A DNA stretch of 7,958 nt from Gemmatimonadota bacterium (GCA_018678395.1 JAHHMJ010000124.1:1-7958); one strand, 5' to 3'; shown: positions 1 through 6,612, numbered from the stretch's first letter. Notes: generated by a model from the sequence alone, not told the origin. A program made the numbers and translations.

Positions 1-1096
1 CTTCGAAGCTGACGGCGACACCCGGTACGGGTGCGCCTCCCGCATCCGTGACCCGGACAGTGGGCGGTATCGGCACCGCCGTCGCGACGGCGGCCGACTG
101 GGCGGTGCCCGCCACTGGGCTGACGACCGCCGGCGGCTCCGTGGCGGTCAGCGCGATGTCGGTCAGGGCGGTGCCCGCGCCCACCGTCAGGATCTGCAGC
201 CCCGCCGATCCCCCCAGCGTCCACACCGTCGCGGCGCGCCCTTCGCCGTCGCTCACGGCGTCCATCGGGGTCACCGAGCCCGCGCCGGCACCGGGTTCGA
301 AGCGCACCGGGACACCGGCGCCGGAGTTGCCGAACGCATCGACGACCCGAACCTGAACGGGTGTCGCGAGAGGGCGGCCCCGGACACCGAATGCCGGCGG
401 CTGCGGCTCGACCAGGACGCCCGCCGGCGGGCCCGCGACCGCCGTCGCTTCGACGGTGGCCAACGCCGGTCCGGCGGGCGCTCCTACGGCCAATCGTTGG
501 ACCGCGCCTGCTTGCGCGCCGAGGGTCCAGAAGGCGGATGCCACGCCCTCCGGGTCGGTGCGGGAATCCGCGGGCGTGACGCTTCCACCGCCGTCGACGA
601 CTTCGAAGCGAAGCGGACCGTCGGCGACGGGGCTGCCGAGCCGGTCCAGCGCACGCACCCGCACCGGCGCGGGCAGAGGCGTCCCCGCAGGGGCGGTACC
701 CCCACCGTCGTCGAGCACGTCCACGGCGGCCACTACCGGTACCACGCGGACGGTCGCGCTTCCGGACGCCTCGAGAATCCCCAGTCCCGTGGCGGTCGCG
801 ATGACGGTGGTCGATCCCGCCGCGCGAGCGGTGACCACTCCCGCATCGTCGACCTCGGCGACGGAGGGGTCCACGACGCGCCAGCGGACTCGCGCGCCGA
901 AGACCTCATCGCCTCTGCCATCCGACACCGCCGCGTCGAACGTCCCTTGCGCTCCGATCGCGTCCAGCACGAGCTCGGGGGGACTGACCTCGACCGAGAC
1001 GTTGCGGAATACGGGCCCCGTTTCGCCGCAGGCGGACGTCGAGCCGATGAGAAGAGTCGTGCAGACAACCCGCGCGAGCCACCGGCCTCGGTCCAT
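1..1096 (-). CDS. Ig-like (Big_2 + Big_1 repeat) surface lipoprotein, C-terminus off the left edge
   Basis: The reading frame is open from an ATG at 1096 to the window edge: 365 codons with no stop. The N-terminus (MDRGRWLARV, then a hydrophobic stretch ending STSAC) is a lipoprotein signal peptide with lipidated Cys23. The lipobox is slightly off consensus, with Thr at -3. Residues about 31-118 read as a Big_2 domain, with the typical WRVVDPSVAEVDDAGVVTA pattern. About 125-220 and 222-320 are two Big_1/invasin-type repeats of roughly 100 residues. They share the motif (A/F)xWTLG and a GSVTP core (171-175 and 273-277). A third repeat begins near 330 and is cut off. The start has a GAGG Shine-Dalgarno 5 nt upstream that overlaps the TGA of the preceding dehydrogenase, so it is probably co-translated with it. 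The expected role is an outer-surface or periplasmic structural or adhesive protein; ligand and location are inference. The lipoprotein and Ig-fold calls are firm; total length is unknown. Confidence 0.85.
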   Translation of the reverse strand, partial: MDRGRWLARVVCTTLLIGSTSACGETGPVFRNVSVEVSPPELVLDAIGAQGTFDAAVSDGRGDEVFGARVRWRVVDPSVAEVDDAGVVTARAAGSTTVIATATGLGILEASGSATVRVVPVVAAVDVLDDGGGTAPAGTPLPAPVRVRALDRLGSPVADGPLRFEVVDGGGSVTPADSRTDPEGVASAFWTLGAQAGAVQRLAVGAPAGPALATVEATAVAGPPAGVLVEPQPPAFGVRGRPLATPVQVRVVDAFGNSGAGVPVRFEPGAGAGSVTPMDAVSDGEGRAATVWTLGGSAGLQILTVGAGTALTDIALTATEPPAVVSPVAGTAQSAAVATAVPIPPTVRVTDAGGAPVPGVAVSFE

Positions 1097-1103
1097 CGTC
1101 ACC

Positions 1104-2375
1104 TCAGCACTCCGGCGCGGATTCTCGGGCTTCCGGGCCGCTGGACGCGATGCGATCGAGGGCCAGATCGAGCGTTGCGGCCATCAATCCCGCGCCGCCG
1201 CTGCCGGCATGCGCGACGACCTCGTCCACGGCATCGTCCACCGCGGCCCCGACGGCCTCGAAGACGTCGTCCGGCGTATTGTGCGGTCCGCCCCGCATGA
1301 GGTGCTCGAAGGCCCGCGCCATCCCCATGCTGCCCACCACGTCCGGGAGCACCGTGAAGCGGGCGTCGGCCCCCTCCTGGGTGAGCGTGTCTCCGAGCGC
1401 GGATTCGCGGAAGGGCTGATTGGCCCCGCATACGATCCAGCGGGCGCCGGCCGCAGCGAGCGCATCCAGCCTCGGCCCGGTGAGGGATCCGGAGACGGCG
1501 GCCGGGACCACGCAGTCGGTGGCGGTGCGGTAGACCAGCTGCCGGCGCTCGGCCGGCCGTCGGGACGCATGCTCGGGGAGGCGCCCGCGGCGCCGGCGCG
1601 CGAGAAGAGCCTCGACGTCGGGAGCCTCGAGGCCAGGCTCCTCGACGAGGATGTGCTCGGCGTCCGAGATCGCGACGATTCGAGCTCCGGAGCGGGCGAG
1701 GTACAGCGCCGCCGACCCACCGACGTTGCCGAAGCCTTCGACGGTGACCCGAACGCCCTTCAGTTCACCGCCGAGGAGCCGTCGGGTCGCACGAGCCACG
1801 GCCCACCCCGTGATCATGTCGGACACGGTGAGCGGGAGGCTACCCACACCGTAGGCGGTGCCGGCCAGCGGAAGTCCCAGTCCGACGCGCAGGCAGCTCA
1901 GGGCGTGATGCGCCTGTTCGGGATCCGCCCGGAAGTGCCCCGCGAGAATCCCGATCTGCGGGTGGGGAAGTCCCAGCTCCTGGAAGATCGGTCCCAGGTC
2001 GCGCTGTTCGTCGACGTTCAGGTCCCCACCGGTCCCGTAGCACTGCGAGACCCAGGGGCGCATGGCGCGGAACCAACGACCGAGAACGTCCAGGCGGCGC
2101 GAATCGCGTGAATCGAAGTCGATTCCCGACTTACCGCCTCCGATGGCCGGTCCCGAGAAGGCGAATTTGAGCTCCATCGCCTTCGCCAGGTACACCACTT
2201 CCTCGCGGTCGACCCCCACCCGCATTCGGGTGCCGCCGCCCGCCGCGCCCCCCCGCAGCGAGTTGACGACCAGCCAGCCCCGGGCAGGGGTGAGTCGGTC
2301 GTGCCACTCCACCACTACCTCCGGGGGCGTCGCGAGGTAGCGGCGATACCGGGACCACGTCGCCGCCGGGTTCAC
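1104..2375 (-). CDS. Glu/Leu/Phe/Val dehydrogenase family protein (NAD(P)-dependent amino-acid dehydrogenase)
   Basis: This 423-residue protein belongs to the family that oxidatively deaminates an amino acid to its 2-oxo acid plus ammonia with NAD(P). The N-terminal dimerisation/catalytic domain (about 20-170) carries both expected lysines, K70 in AMELKFAF and K82 in GGGKSG. D118 in GTGGDLNVDE sits where the catalytic aspartate lies. The Rossmann domain starts with VTVEGFGNVGGSA (Gly-rich loop 214-219) and ends its second strand at D238 (AISDAEH). CGANQPF (316-322) replaces the usual EGANxP motif, so it is a divergent member and the substrate cannot be named. The frame is open further upstream to 2672, but those about 99 codons are low-complexity Arg/Gly/Pro and cover another ORF and the promoter. 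I choose GTG at 2375 because it overlaps the stop of the 45-codon ORF (GTGA) and gives normal family length. It is the middle gene of a three-gene minus-strand operon. Confidence 0.88.
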   Translation of the reverse strand: MNPAATWSRYRRYLATPPEVVVEWHDRLTPARGWLVVNSLRGGAAGGGTRMRVGVDREEVVYLAKAMELKFAFSGPAIGGGKSGIDFDSRDSRRLDVLGRWFRAMRPWVSQCYGTGGDLNVDEQRDLGPIFQELGLPHPQIGILAGHFRADPEQAHHALSCLRVGLGLPLAGTAYGVGSLPLTVSDMITGWAVARATRRLLGGELKGVRVTVEGFGNVGGSAALYLARSGARIVAISDAEHILVEEPGLEAPDVEALLARRRRGRLPEHASRRPAERRQLVYRTATDCVVPAAVSGSLTGPRLDALAAAGARWIVCGANQPFRESALGDTLTQEGADARFTVLPDVVGSMGMARAFEHLMRGGPHNTPDDVFEAVGAAVDDAVDEVVAHAGSGGAGLMAATLDLALDRIASSGPEARESAPEC

Positions 2376-2509
2376 CCGAGCATCCCGAGCACCGTGGGGA
2401 CGAGGAACGTGGCGGGGAGCGCCACCACCAGAGCCGCCAACACCGGACCGGCCCAGAGGCCGATGCGCCGGGCGGGCGAGGTGGAGCGCTCTGGAGAGGC
2501 GGCGGACAT
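2372..2509 (-). CDS. 45-residue membrane ORF, possible internally deleted remnant of a DASS/SLC13 transporter
   Basis: The ORF runs from ATG at 2509 to a TGA at 2372-2374. Its product begins MSAASPERSTSPARRIGL and contains one hydrophobic helix (about 18-43). Third codon positions are G or C in 41 of 45 sense codons, as in the surrounding real genes, and the stop overlaps the dehydrogenase GTG start by 4 nt. A sigma70-like promoter lies just upstream. The segment PARRIGLWAGPVLAALVV resembles the cytoplasmic start and first helix of DASS/SLC13 anion permeases. The end, TFLVPTVLGMLG, resembles the last helix of the same family. About 400 central residues would be missing. This similarity is from memory of the family, not from a search. 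It could instead be a genuine small membrane protein acting mainly as a translational leader. No good Shine-Dalgarno precedes the ATG. I am fairly confident it is (or recently was) coding, much less so of its origin. Confidence 0.6.
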   Translation of the reverse strand: MSAASPERSTSPARRIGLWAGPVLAALVVALPATFLVPTVLGMLG

Positions 2510-2681
2510 GGTAGGCTTTGCGAGGGGAGACGAGAGGACCGAAGATTGTGCCGCGCGCGCAGGCGGTGGGCAACAGAGGATCCCAGGGCGTCACCTGCGG
2601 TACCAGTCGCCTCGATGCGAACGGGGGTCCCGAAGCCCCAGGTTCCAGCGCACCGTTCCCGACTCTCTCCACGGACTTCGC
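2510..2681. other. divergent intergenic region between the dehydrogenase operon and the antiporter
   Basis: These 172 nt separate two divergent units. The left part holds the minus-strand promoter. For the plus strand I see no convincing -35/-10 pair. A short G/C stem (GGGG near 2624 with CCCC near 2636) could fold in the antiporter leader, but has no clear function. The reading frame of the antiporter is open through this region back to 2301, but its predicted product here is an Arg/Gly/Pro-rich stretch unlike the family. Confidence 0.5.
2545..2573 (-). promoter_or_regulatory. sigma70-like promoter for the minus-strand operon
   Basis: Read on the minus strand there is a -35 TTGCCC (2573-2568), a 17-nt spacer and a -10 CACAAT (2550-2545). 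Each hexamer matches 4 of 6 consensus bases at ideal spacing. Transcription would start near 2538, giving a leader of about 30 nt before the ATG at 2509. It is the best hexamer pair I found in the divergent intergenic region and is placed correctly for the small ORF-dehydrogenase-lipoprotein operon. Found by eye. Confidence 0.5.
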
Positions 2682-4052
2682 TTGGCCCTTCAGCGCGGTG
2701 TCGTACTCGGCGTGCTCGTCCTGCTCGGCCTAGGGGTCGACTGGGCCGCTCTGCCCATTCCGCAGGACACGCTGTGGCCGCTGGAGCTCACGTTCCTGCT
2801 CGGCCTGCTCCTGCTGATCTCGCACGTCACCGGGAACCTGGCGGCGGACTTCGGGCTCCCGCGCATCACCGGTTACATCGTCGCCGGGTTGCTGGTCGGC
2901 CCGAGTGGGGTCGAGCTGGTGACCGATGCCGATGTCGCCTCGCTGACGCTGATCGACCAGGTCGCGATCGCCCTGATCGCCTTCTCCGCGGGGGCCGAAC
3001 TCAAGATCCGCGAGGTGAAGGAAGCGGGGCGGGCCATCGCCTCGATCCTGGTGTCCGAGATGGCGCTCGTGTTCGTCGCCGTTGCGGGACTCGTGCTCCT
3101 GCTCAAACCGGTCTTCCCGCTCACCGCGGGTCAGGGCTGGACCGAGGCCATCATCATCGCCGCGGTCTTCGGGTCGATCGCGATCGCGAACTCCCCCTCG
3201 GTCGCGGTCGCGGTGATCAACGACACGCGCGCGAAGGGCCCGGTCACGTCGACGATTCTCGGCGTCACGGTCCTGAAGGACGTCGCCGTGATCGTGCTGT
3301 TCGCGATCATGCTCTCGCTCGCACGCACCATGCTCTCGGGCGACGGGGGTGGTCTCGGACTCGCGCTGGCGGAGCGGATGTGGTGGGAGATCGGCGGGTC
3401 GATCATGGTGGGCGCCATCGTCGGGTGGCTGGTGTCGCTCTACCTGGATCGGTGGCGGGCCGAGCCGATCCTCTTCGTGCTCGGTGTGGCCGTGCTCGTC
3501 ACCATCATCGCCGACCGACTGCACCTCGAGATCCTCCTGACCGCCCTCACCACGGGCTTCTTCGTCGAGAACATCTCGGAGGTGAAGGCCGACCGGTTCG
3601 TGAAGGCGGTCGAAGCGAACGCGATGCCGTTCTACGCGCTCTTCTTCTCGCTGGCCGGCGCAAGCATCCACCTCGACGAGCTGCGCCAGGTGTGGGCCCT
3701 GGTGCTTCTGCTGGTGGTGGTGCGGGCCGCCGCCATCTGGTTCGGCACCCGAGTCGGGGCGCGCGTGGGGCAGGCGGGGCCCGCCGTCGAGAGGTACGCC
3801 TGGACGGGCTTCGTCTCTCAGGCCGGCGTCACCCTGGGCATGGTCACCATCGCAGCCGAGGCCTTCCCGGAGTGGGGGGCGGAGATGAAGACGCTCTTCG
3901 TCGCCATGGTCGCGATCCACGAGCTCGGCGGACCGGTGCTTCTGCAGAAGGGGCTGGTGGCGTCGGGAGAGGCCGGCGCGCGCGATCGGGTGGAGGCTGC
4001 GGCGGGGCCCGCGGGCGCCGCCGCAGCGGACGCGCCCCAACCGGCGCCGTGA
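2682..4052 (+). CDS. monovalent cation:proton antiporter membrane subunit (Na+/H+ exchanger, PF00999 type)
   Basis: An integral membrane protein of about 456 residues with roughly 12-13 hydrophobic segments between residues 5 and 425, expected to exchange Na+ or K+ for H+ across the inner membrane. Family signatures are GLPRITGYIVAGLLVGP (58-74), FSAGAELK (101-108, the place of the usual FxxGLE), NSPSVAVAVINDTRAKGPVT (170-189) and TVLKDVAVIVLFAIML (196-211), which holds the ion-site aspartate D200. The residue before it is K199 rather than the N, Q or D often seen. HELGGPVLL (413-421) lies in the last helix. The tail from about 428 is Ala/Pro-rich, and there is no TrkA-N/RCK regulatory domain, unlike KefB/KefC. 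The start is uncertain. TTG at 2682 gives MALQRG followed directly by the first helix, normal for the family. GTG 2712 would cut that helix, and ATG 2508 would add 58 Arg-rich residues. The transported ion cannot be told from sequence. Confidence 0.85.
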   Translation: MALQRGVVLGVLVLLGLGVDWAALPIPQDTLWPLELTFLLGLLLLISHVTGNLAADFGLPRITGYIVAGLLVGPSGVELVTDADVASLTLIDQVAIALIAFSAGAELKIREVKEAGRAIASILVSEMALVFVAVAGLVLLLKPVFPLTAGQGWTEAIIIAAVFGSIAIANSPSVAVAVINDTRAKGPVTSTILGVTVLKDVAVIVLFAIMLSLARTMLSGDGGGLGLALAERMWWEIGGSIMVGAIVGWLVSLYLDRWRAEPILFVLGVAVLVTIIADRLHLEILLTALTTGFFVENISEVKADRFVKAVEANAMPFYALFFSLAGASIHLDELRQVWALVLLLVVVRAAAIWFGTRVGARVGQAGPAVERYAWTGFVSQAGVTLGMVTIAAEAFPEWGAEMKTLFVAMVAIHELGGPVLLQKGLVASGEAGARDRVEAAAGPAGAAAADAPQPAP

Positions 4053-4058
4053 ACCCGA

Positions 4059-4104
4059 GGGGTGTCGCGGACGGGGCGGTGCCCCCATCGTTTCGCTGAC
4101 ACCC
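4059..4104 (+). terminator. nested hairpin after the antiporter gene (possible terminator or attenuator)
   Basis: An outer inverted repeat pairs GGGTGTC (4060-4066) with GACACCC (4098-4104). It encloses a tight inner hairpin, GGGGC-GGT-GCCCC (4073-4085). The element begins 7 nt after the antiporter stop and ends 29 nt before the next ATG. Only two T residues follow, so it is not a classic intrinsic terminator; it may reduce rather than stop read-through, or act at the RNA level. Confidence 0.35.
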
Positions 4105-4133
4105 TTCCGTCCTCGCCGGCCGGAGTCCGGACC

Positions 4134-4628
4134 ATGGACCTCGAGACCCCCAAGCACGCCGTCTTCCAACCCCTCGCTGCGTGGGCGCGATTGCTGACCT
4201 GGGGGGCCGTGGCGTTCGGAGTGTGGGCGGCGATCCGCAATCCCCCCGGCGACGGCTTCAGCTCGAGCGTGATCGCGGCCGCGGTACTCTCTCTGGGAAT
4301 TCTGGTCGAGCTCGTCTTCGGGGGCGTGAAGGTCGAACTGTTTTCGGACCGCCTCCGGGTTTCTCTCGGCCGCATCGGCTGGATCAAGAAGACGGTCCCG
4401 TACGAGACCATCGAGCGGATCGAGCCGGTGACCTACCGGCCGCTGCGCGAGTTCGGGGGATGGGGCGTCCGCGGCTTCGGCACCAAGCAGGCGTGGACCG
4501 CGCAGGGCAACCGCGCGCTCGTGCTGCACCGGGTCGACGGATCGCAGCTCTATCTGGGATGCGAGAATCCCGAGCGACTCGCCGAGCGGCTGCGGGGCAC
4601 GGCGGGACAGCGCTTCGCGAGCCACTGA
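4134..4628 (+). CDS. small membrane protein with bacterial PH-like domain
   Basis: A protein of 164 residues with two predicted membrane helices (about 14-33 and 43-63) followed by a cytoplasmic beta-rich domain (about 66-155). It has the pattern VELFSDRLRVSLGRIGWIKK, then TVPYETIERIEPVTYRPL and GGWGVRGFGTKQAW. This is the organisation of the small bacterial PH-domain membrane proteins, whose biochemical role is mostly unknown. The closing ENPERLAERLR helix is typical of that domain. ATG 4134 is chosen because a GGAG lies 8 nt upstream and the product starts just before the first helix. The frame is open to an earlier ATG at 4062, but that would start inside the hairpin and add a non-conserved stretch. 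It follows the antiporter by 81 nt on the same strand and may be partly co-transcribed with it. Confidence 0.7.
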   Translation: MDLETPKHAVFQPLAAWARLLTWGAVAFGVWAAIRNPPGDGFSSSVIAAAVLSLGILVELVFGGVKVELFSDRLRVSLGRIGWIKKTVPYETIERIEPVTYRPLREFGGWGVRGFGTKQAWTAQGNRALVLHRVDGSQLYLGCENPERLAERLRGTAGQRFASH

Positions 4629-4633
4629 CCGAA

Positions 4634-4650
4634 GCCCCCGAGAGCGGGGC
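4634..4650 (+). terminator. short GC hairpin downstream of the PH-domain gene
   Basis: GCCCC (4634-4638) and GGGGC (4646-4650) form a 5-bp stem with a 7-nt loop starting 5 nt after the TGA at 4626-4628. There is no T-run after it, so it is a weak candidate for a transcription end or RNA 3' stabiliser between the PH-domain and peroxiredoxin genes. Confidence 0.25.
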
Positions 4651-4734
4651 CGGCGCGTGCCATCGCGAGGGATCGCCGGTCATCACGCGGGGTAGGCGCG
4701 TCGTCGTCCCCTCGTCCCTCCCACGCGCCCTGCC

Positions 4735-5211
4735 ATGATCCCGCCCGTCGGCTCCCCCGCTCCCGACTTCTCGCTCACCTGGAAGGTGGGCCAGCCGCCC
4801 GTCGACCGGACGTTGCATGCAGACGGCGGGCCCCTCGTGGTCCTCTTCTTTCCCCTCGCGTTCTCACCCGTTTGCACCGACGAGATGTGTGCGGTCGCCG
4901 GGCTCTGGGACCGCTGGACGTCGCTGGGTGCCCGGGTCGTCGGCATCAGCGTCGACTCGCCCTGGGTGAACGTGCGATTCGCCGAAGACAACGCGATCCC
5001 CTTCCCGCTGCTCTCCGACTTCAACAAGGACGTCGCCCGGGCCTACGGCGTCCTGAACGAGGACTACTTCGGAATGCGCGGCGTGTCCGATCGCGCGGCC
5101 TTCGTCATCGACGGCGAGGGCCGCATCGCCTACGCGTGGCACACCGAGGACGACTCGATCCTCCCGGATTTCGACGCCATCGCCGAGGTCGTGCGCGAGT
5201 TGCGAGGCTGA
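4735..5211 (+). CDS. thioredoxin-fold peroxiredoxin (AhpC/TSA superfamily, AhpE/BCP-like)
   Basis: A 158-residue thiol peroxidase that would reduce H2O2 or organic hydroperoxides in the cytoplasm. It opens with the family start VGSPAPDFSL. The active-site loop PLAFSPVC matches PxxxSxxC, with peroxidatic Cys47. A second cysteine, C52, lies five residues on (CTDEMC), as in AhpE-like proteins, and could serve as a resolving or auxiliary thiol. Arg119 in SDRAAFVID is the conserved arginine that stabilises the thiolate. VVGISVDSPW, FPLLSDFNKDVARAYGV and the IAYAWHTEDDSILPDF end are normal for this subgroup. Length is typical. ATG 4735 is the natural start although no clear Shine-Dalgarno precedes it. 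The gene lies 106 nt after the PH-domain gene and is convergent with the thiolase, 18 nt away. Which reductant recycles it (thioredoxin, mycoredoxin or another thiol) is not shown here. Confidence 0.92.
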   Translation: MIPPVGSPAPDFSLTWKVGQPPVDRTLHADGGPLVVLFFPLAFSPVCTDEMCAVAGLWDRWTSLGARVVGISVDSPWVNVRFAEDNAIPFPLLSDFNKDVARAYGVLNEDYFGMRGVSDRAAFVIDGEGRIAYAWHTEDDSILPDFDAIAEVVRELRG

Positions 5212-5229
5212 GTCGCCCCCGCCGCGAGA

Positions 5230-6504
5230 TCAGACCCGCTCGACAACCATGGCAAGGCCGAGGGCGCCCGCGGCGCACACGGTGAGGAGTCCCAGCTCGA
5301 CGTCCCGCCGGACCATCTCGTTCAGCAGGGTCGTCGTCAGGCGGCCTCCGGTGGCGGCGAAGGGATGCCCGATCGCCAGCGACCCCCCCATGACGTTGAT
5401 GCGATCGACGTCGGGGTGGCCCACCTTGGCGGATAGACCCAATCGCTCACGCGCAACGCGATCGCTGTCGAGCCACTGCAGGTTCGAGAGCACCTGGGCC
5501 GCGAAGGCTTCGTGCATCTCCATGAGCCCGATGTCGCGCATCTGGATGCCCGCCCGTTTCAACGCGGTCGGCACCGCGAACACCGGGCCCTGCAGGAGTT
5601 GGTCGGCGGGGTCGAGCGCGGCGACGGCGTAGCTGCGGATCCGGCCCAGGATCGGCAGTCCGTCGGCTCGCGCCCGCTCCTCGCTCATCAACAGCACCGC
5701 CGAGGCCCCGTCGGTGAGCGGTGACGCGTTGCCTGCGGTGACGCTGCCGTAGCGCCGGTCGAAGACGGGCTTCAGCGAGGCGAGCTTCTCCGCCGAGGTA
5801 TCGGTCCGGATGCCGTTGTCGCGTTCGACCACCGGATCGAAGTCGGGCGGCAGATACACGCGGGCGATCTCGGCCGTCAGCCGCCCGTCGTCCGTCCCCG
5901 CCCCGGCCTTCTGGTGGGATCGCAGTGCCCACGCGTCCTGGTCCGCCCGCGAGATGCCGTTTTCCTTGGCCATGCGCTCCGCCGACTCCCCCATCGTCTC
6001 GCCTGTGGTCGGCTCGGCGATCTGCGGGGCACGCGGGAGCAGGTCCTTCGGACGTACCCGGGCGATGGTCTTGACCCGGTCTCCGACCGTGCGCGCCTTG
6101 GACGCGGCCACGAGAGTTTCCGACAACCGTTCGGATACCATGATCGGAATGTGGGACAGCGACTCCGCACCCCCCGTCACCACCACATCGGCGTACCCGA
6201 CCTCGATCAGGTTGGCCGCGTCGGCGATCGCCTGGTTCGACGTGGCGCAGGCCCGCGATACCGTGTGGGCTGGAACCGAGGGAGGCAGCGTCGCCAGGCC
6301 CACCTCCCGCGCGATGTTCGGCGCGTGGGGGTCGTGGACGACGGTGCCGTAGACGAGCTGGTCCACCTCCTCACCCGGTAGGCCCACGCGGTCCATCAGC
6401 TCTCGAACCGCGATGCTTCCCAGATCGATCGCCGAGAAGTCCTTGAACACCGTTCCCGCTCGTGCGAATGGGGTTCGGACTCCGGCCACGATGACGGCCT
6501 TCAT
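5230..6504 (-). CDS. fadI: acetyl-CoA C-acyltransferase, FadI-type 3-ketoacyl-CoA thiolase
   Basis: This 424-residue thiolase cleaves 3-ketoacyl-CoA with CoA to acetyl-CoA and a shortened acyl-CoA, the last step of fatty-acid beta-oxidation. The catalytic residues are all present: nucleophile Cys86 in VSRACATSNQA, His331 in EMHEAFAAQ, His380 in GGSLAIGHPFAATGGR and Cys410 in TVCAAGALG. The segments APNIAREVGL, VSRACATS, SKARTVGDR, IAEPTTGETMGESAERMAKE and GNASPLTDGASAVLLM are close to E. coli FadI rather than to FadA or biosynthetic AtoB/PhaA thiolases. ATG 6504 gives the usual MKAVIVAGVRTPFAR start and has an AGGAG 5 nt upstream. The frame is open further out to 7233, but that is the shadow of the acetyltransferase gene. 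No fadJ-type hydratase/dehydrogenase partner lies next to it, so the multifunctional subunit must be encoded elsewhere. Confidence 0.93.
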   Translation of the reverse strand: MKAVIVAGVRTPFARAGTVFKDFSAIDLGSIAVRELMDRVGLPGEEVDQLVYGTVVHDPHAPNIAREVGLATLPPSVPAHTVSRACATSNQAIADAANLIEVGYADVVVTGGAESLSHIPIMVSERLSETLVAASKARTVGDRVKTIARVRPKDLLPRAPQIAEPTTGETMGESAERMAKENGISRADQDAWALRSHQKAGAGTDDGRLTAEIARVYLPPDFDPVVERDNGIRTDTSAEKLASLKPVFDRRYGSVTAGNASPLTDGASAVLLMSEERARADGLPILGRIRSYAVAALDPADQLLQGPVFAVPTALKRAGIQMRDIGLMEMHEAFAAQVLSNLQWLDSDRVARERLGLSAKVGHPDVDRINVMGGSLAIGHPFAATGGRLTTTLLNEMVRRDVELGLLTVCAAGALGLAMVVERV

Positions 6505-6509
6505 GGGCG

Positions 6510-6514
6510 CTCCT
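6510..6514 (-). promoter_or_regulatory. ribosome binding site of the thiolase gene
   Basis: On the minus strand AGGAG lies 5 nt before the ATG at 6504. It is the clearest Shine-Dalgarno in the window and fixes the thiolase start against the much longer open frame. Confidence 0.75.
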
Positions 6515-6583
6515 GGTGGGATTGGACCTGCCGACGCTACACCGCCGAGAAGGACTCGATCCGGAATCGATGAACTTCGCCCG

Positions 6584-6612
6584 TGGACCCGACCAACCGT
6601 TGCCCCTAACCT
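6584..6612 (+). promoter_or_regulatory. candidate leaderless promoter for the acetyltransferase gene
   Basis: TGGACC (6584-6589) and TAACCT (6607-6612) form a -35/-10 pair with a 17-nt spacer; each matches four consensus positions. The expected transcription start, about 7 nt after the -10, falls at or next to the ATG at 6619. No Shine-Dalgarno is visible, so the mRNA may be leaderless. Found by eye. Confidence 0.4.

Noticed and set aside
456..2111. Long plus-strand open frame of 551 codons
   Set aside because: It is antisense to the lipoprotein and dehydrogenase genes, crosses both, and its product is low-complexity Arg/Ser/Thr/Pro with no family pattern.
2600..2655. tRNA-like stretch with GGTTCCA and G/C stems in the intergenic region
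   Set aside because: No acceptor stem pairing, anticodon arm or proper T-loop could be built.
2376..2672. N-terminal extension of the dehydrogenase frame to 2672
   Set aside because: It covers the small ORF and the promoter, and encodes Arg/Gly-rich sequence not seen in the family.
2301..2681. Upstream extension of the antiporter frame, including ATG 2508
   Set aside because: The extra residues are Arg/Gly-rich, overlap the opposite-strand genes and promoter, and are unlike the short N-terminus expected before the first helix.
2546..4099. Plus-strand 517-codon frame overlapping the antiporter
   Set aside because: An alternative frame of the antiporter gene with an Arg/Gly/His-rich product and no membrane segments.
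2730..4625. Minus-strand open frame of 631 codons
   Set aside because: It is the mirror of the antiporter and PH-domain genes; the product is rich in Arg, Asp, His and Gln, typical of a high-GC antisense shadow.
6556..6570. Inverted repeat TCGAT-N5-ATCGA as a regulator operator
   Set aside because: The arms are only 5 bp, not repeated elsewhere that I noticed, and no regulator gene lies nearby; chance is likely in GC-rich DNA.
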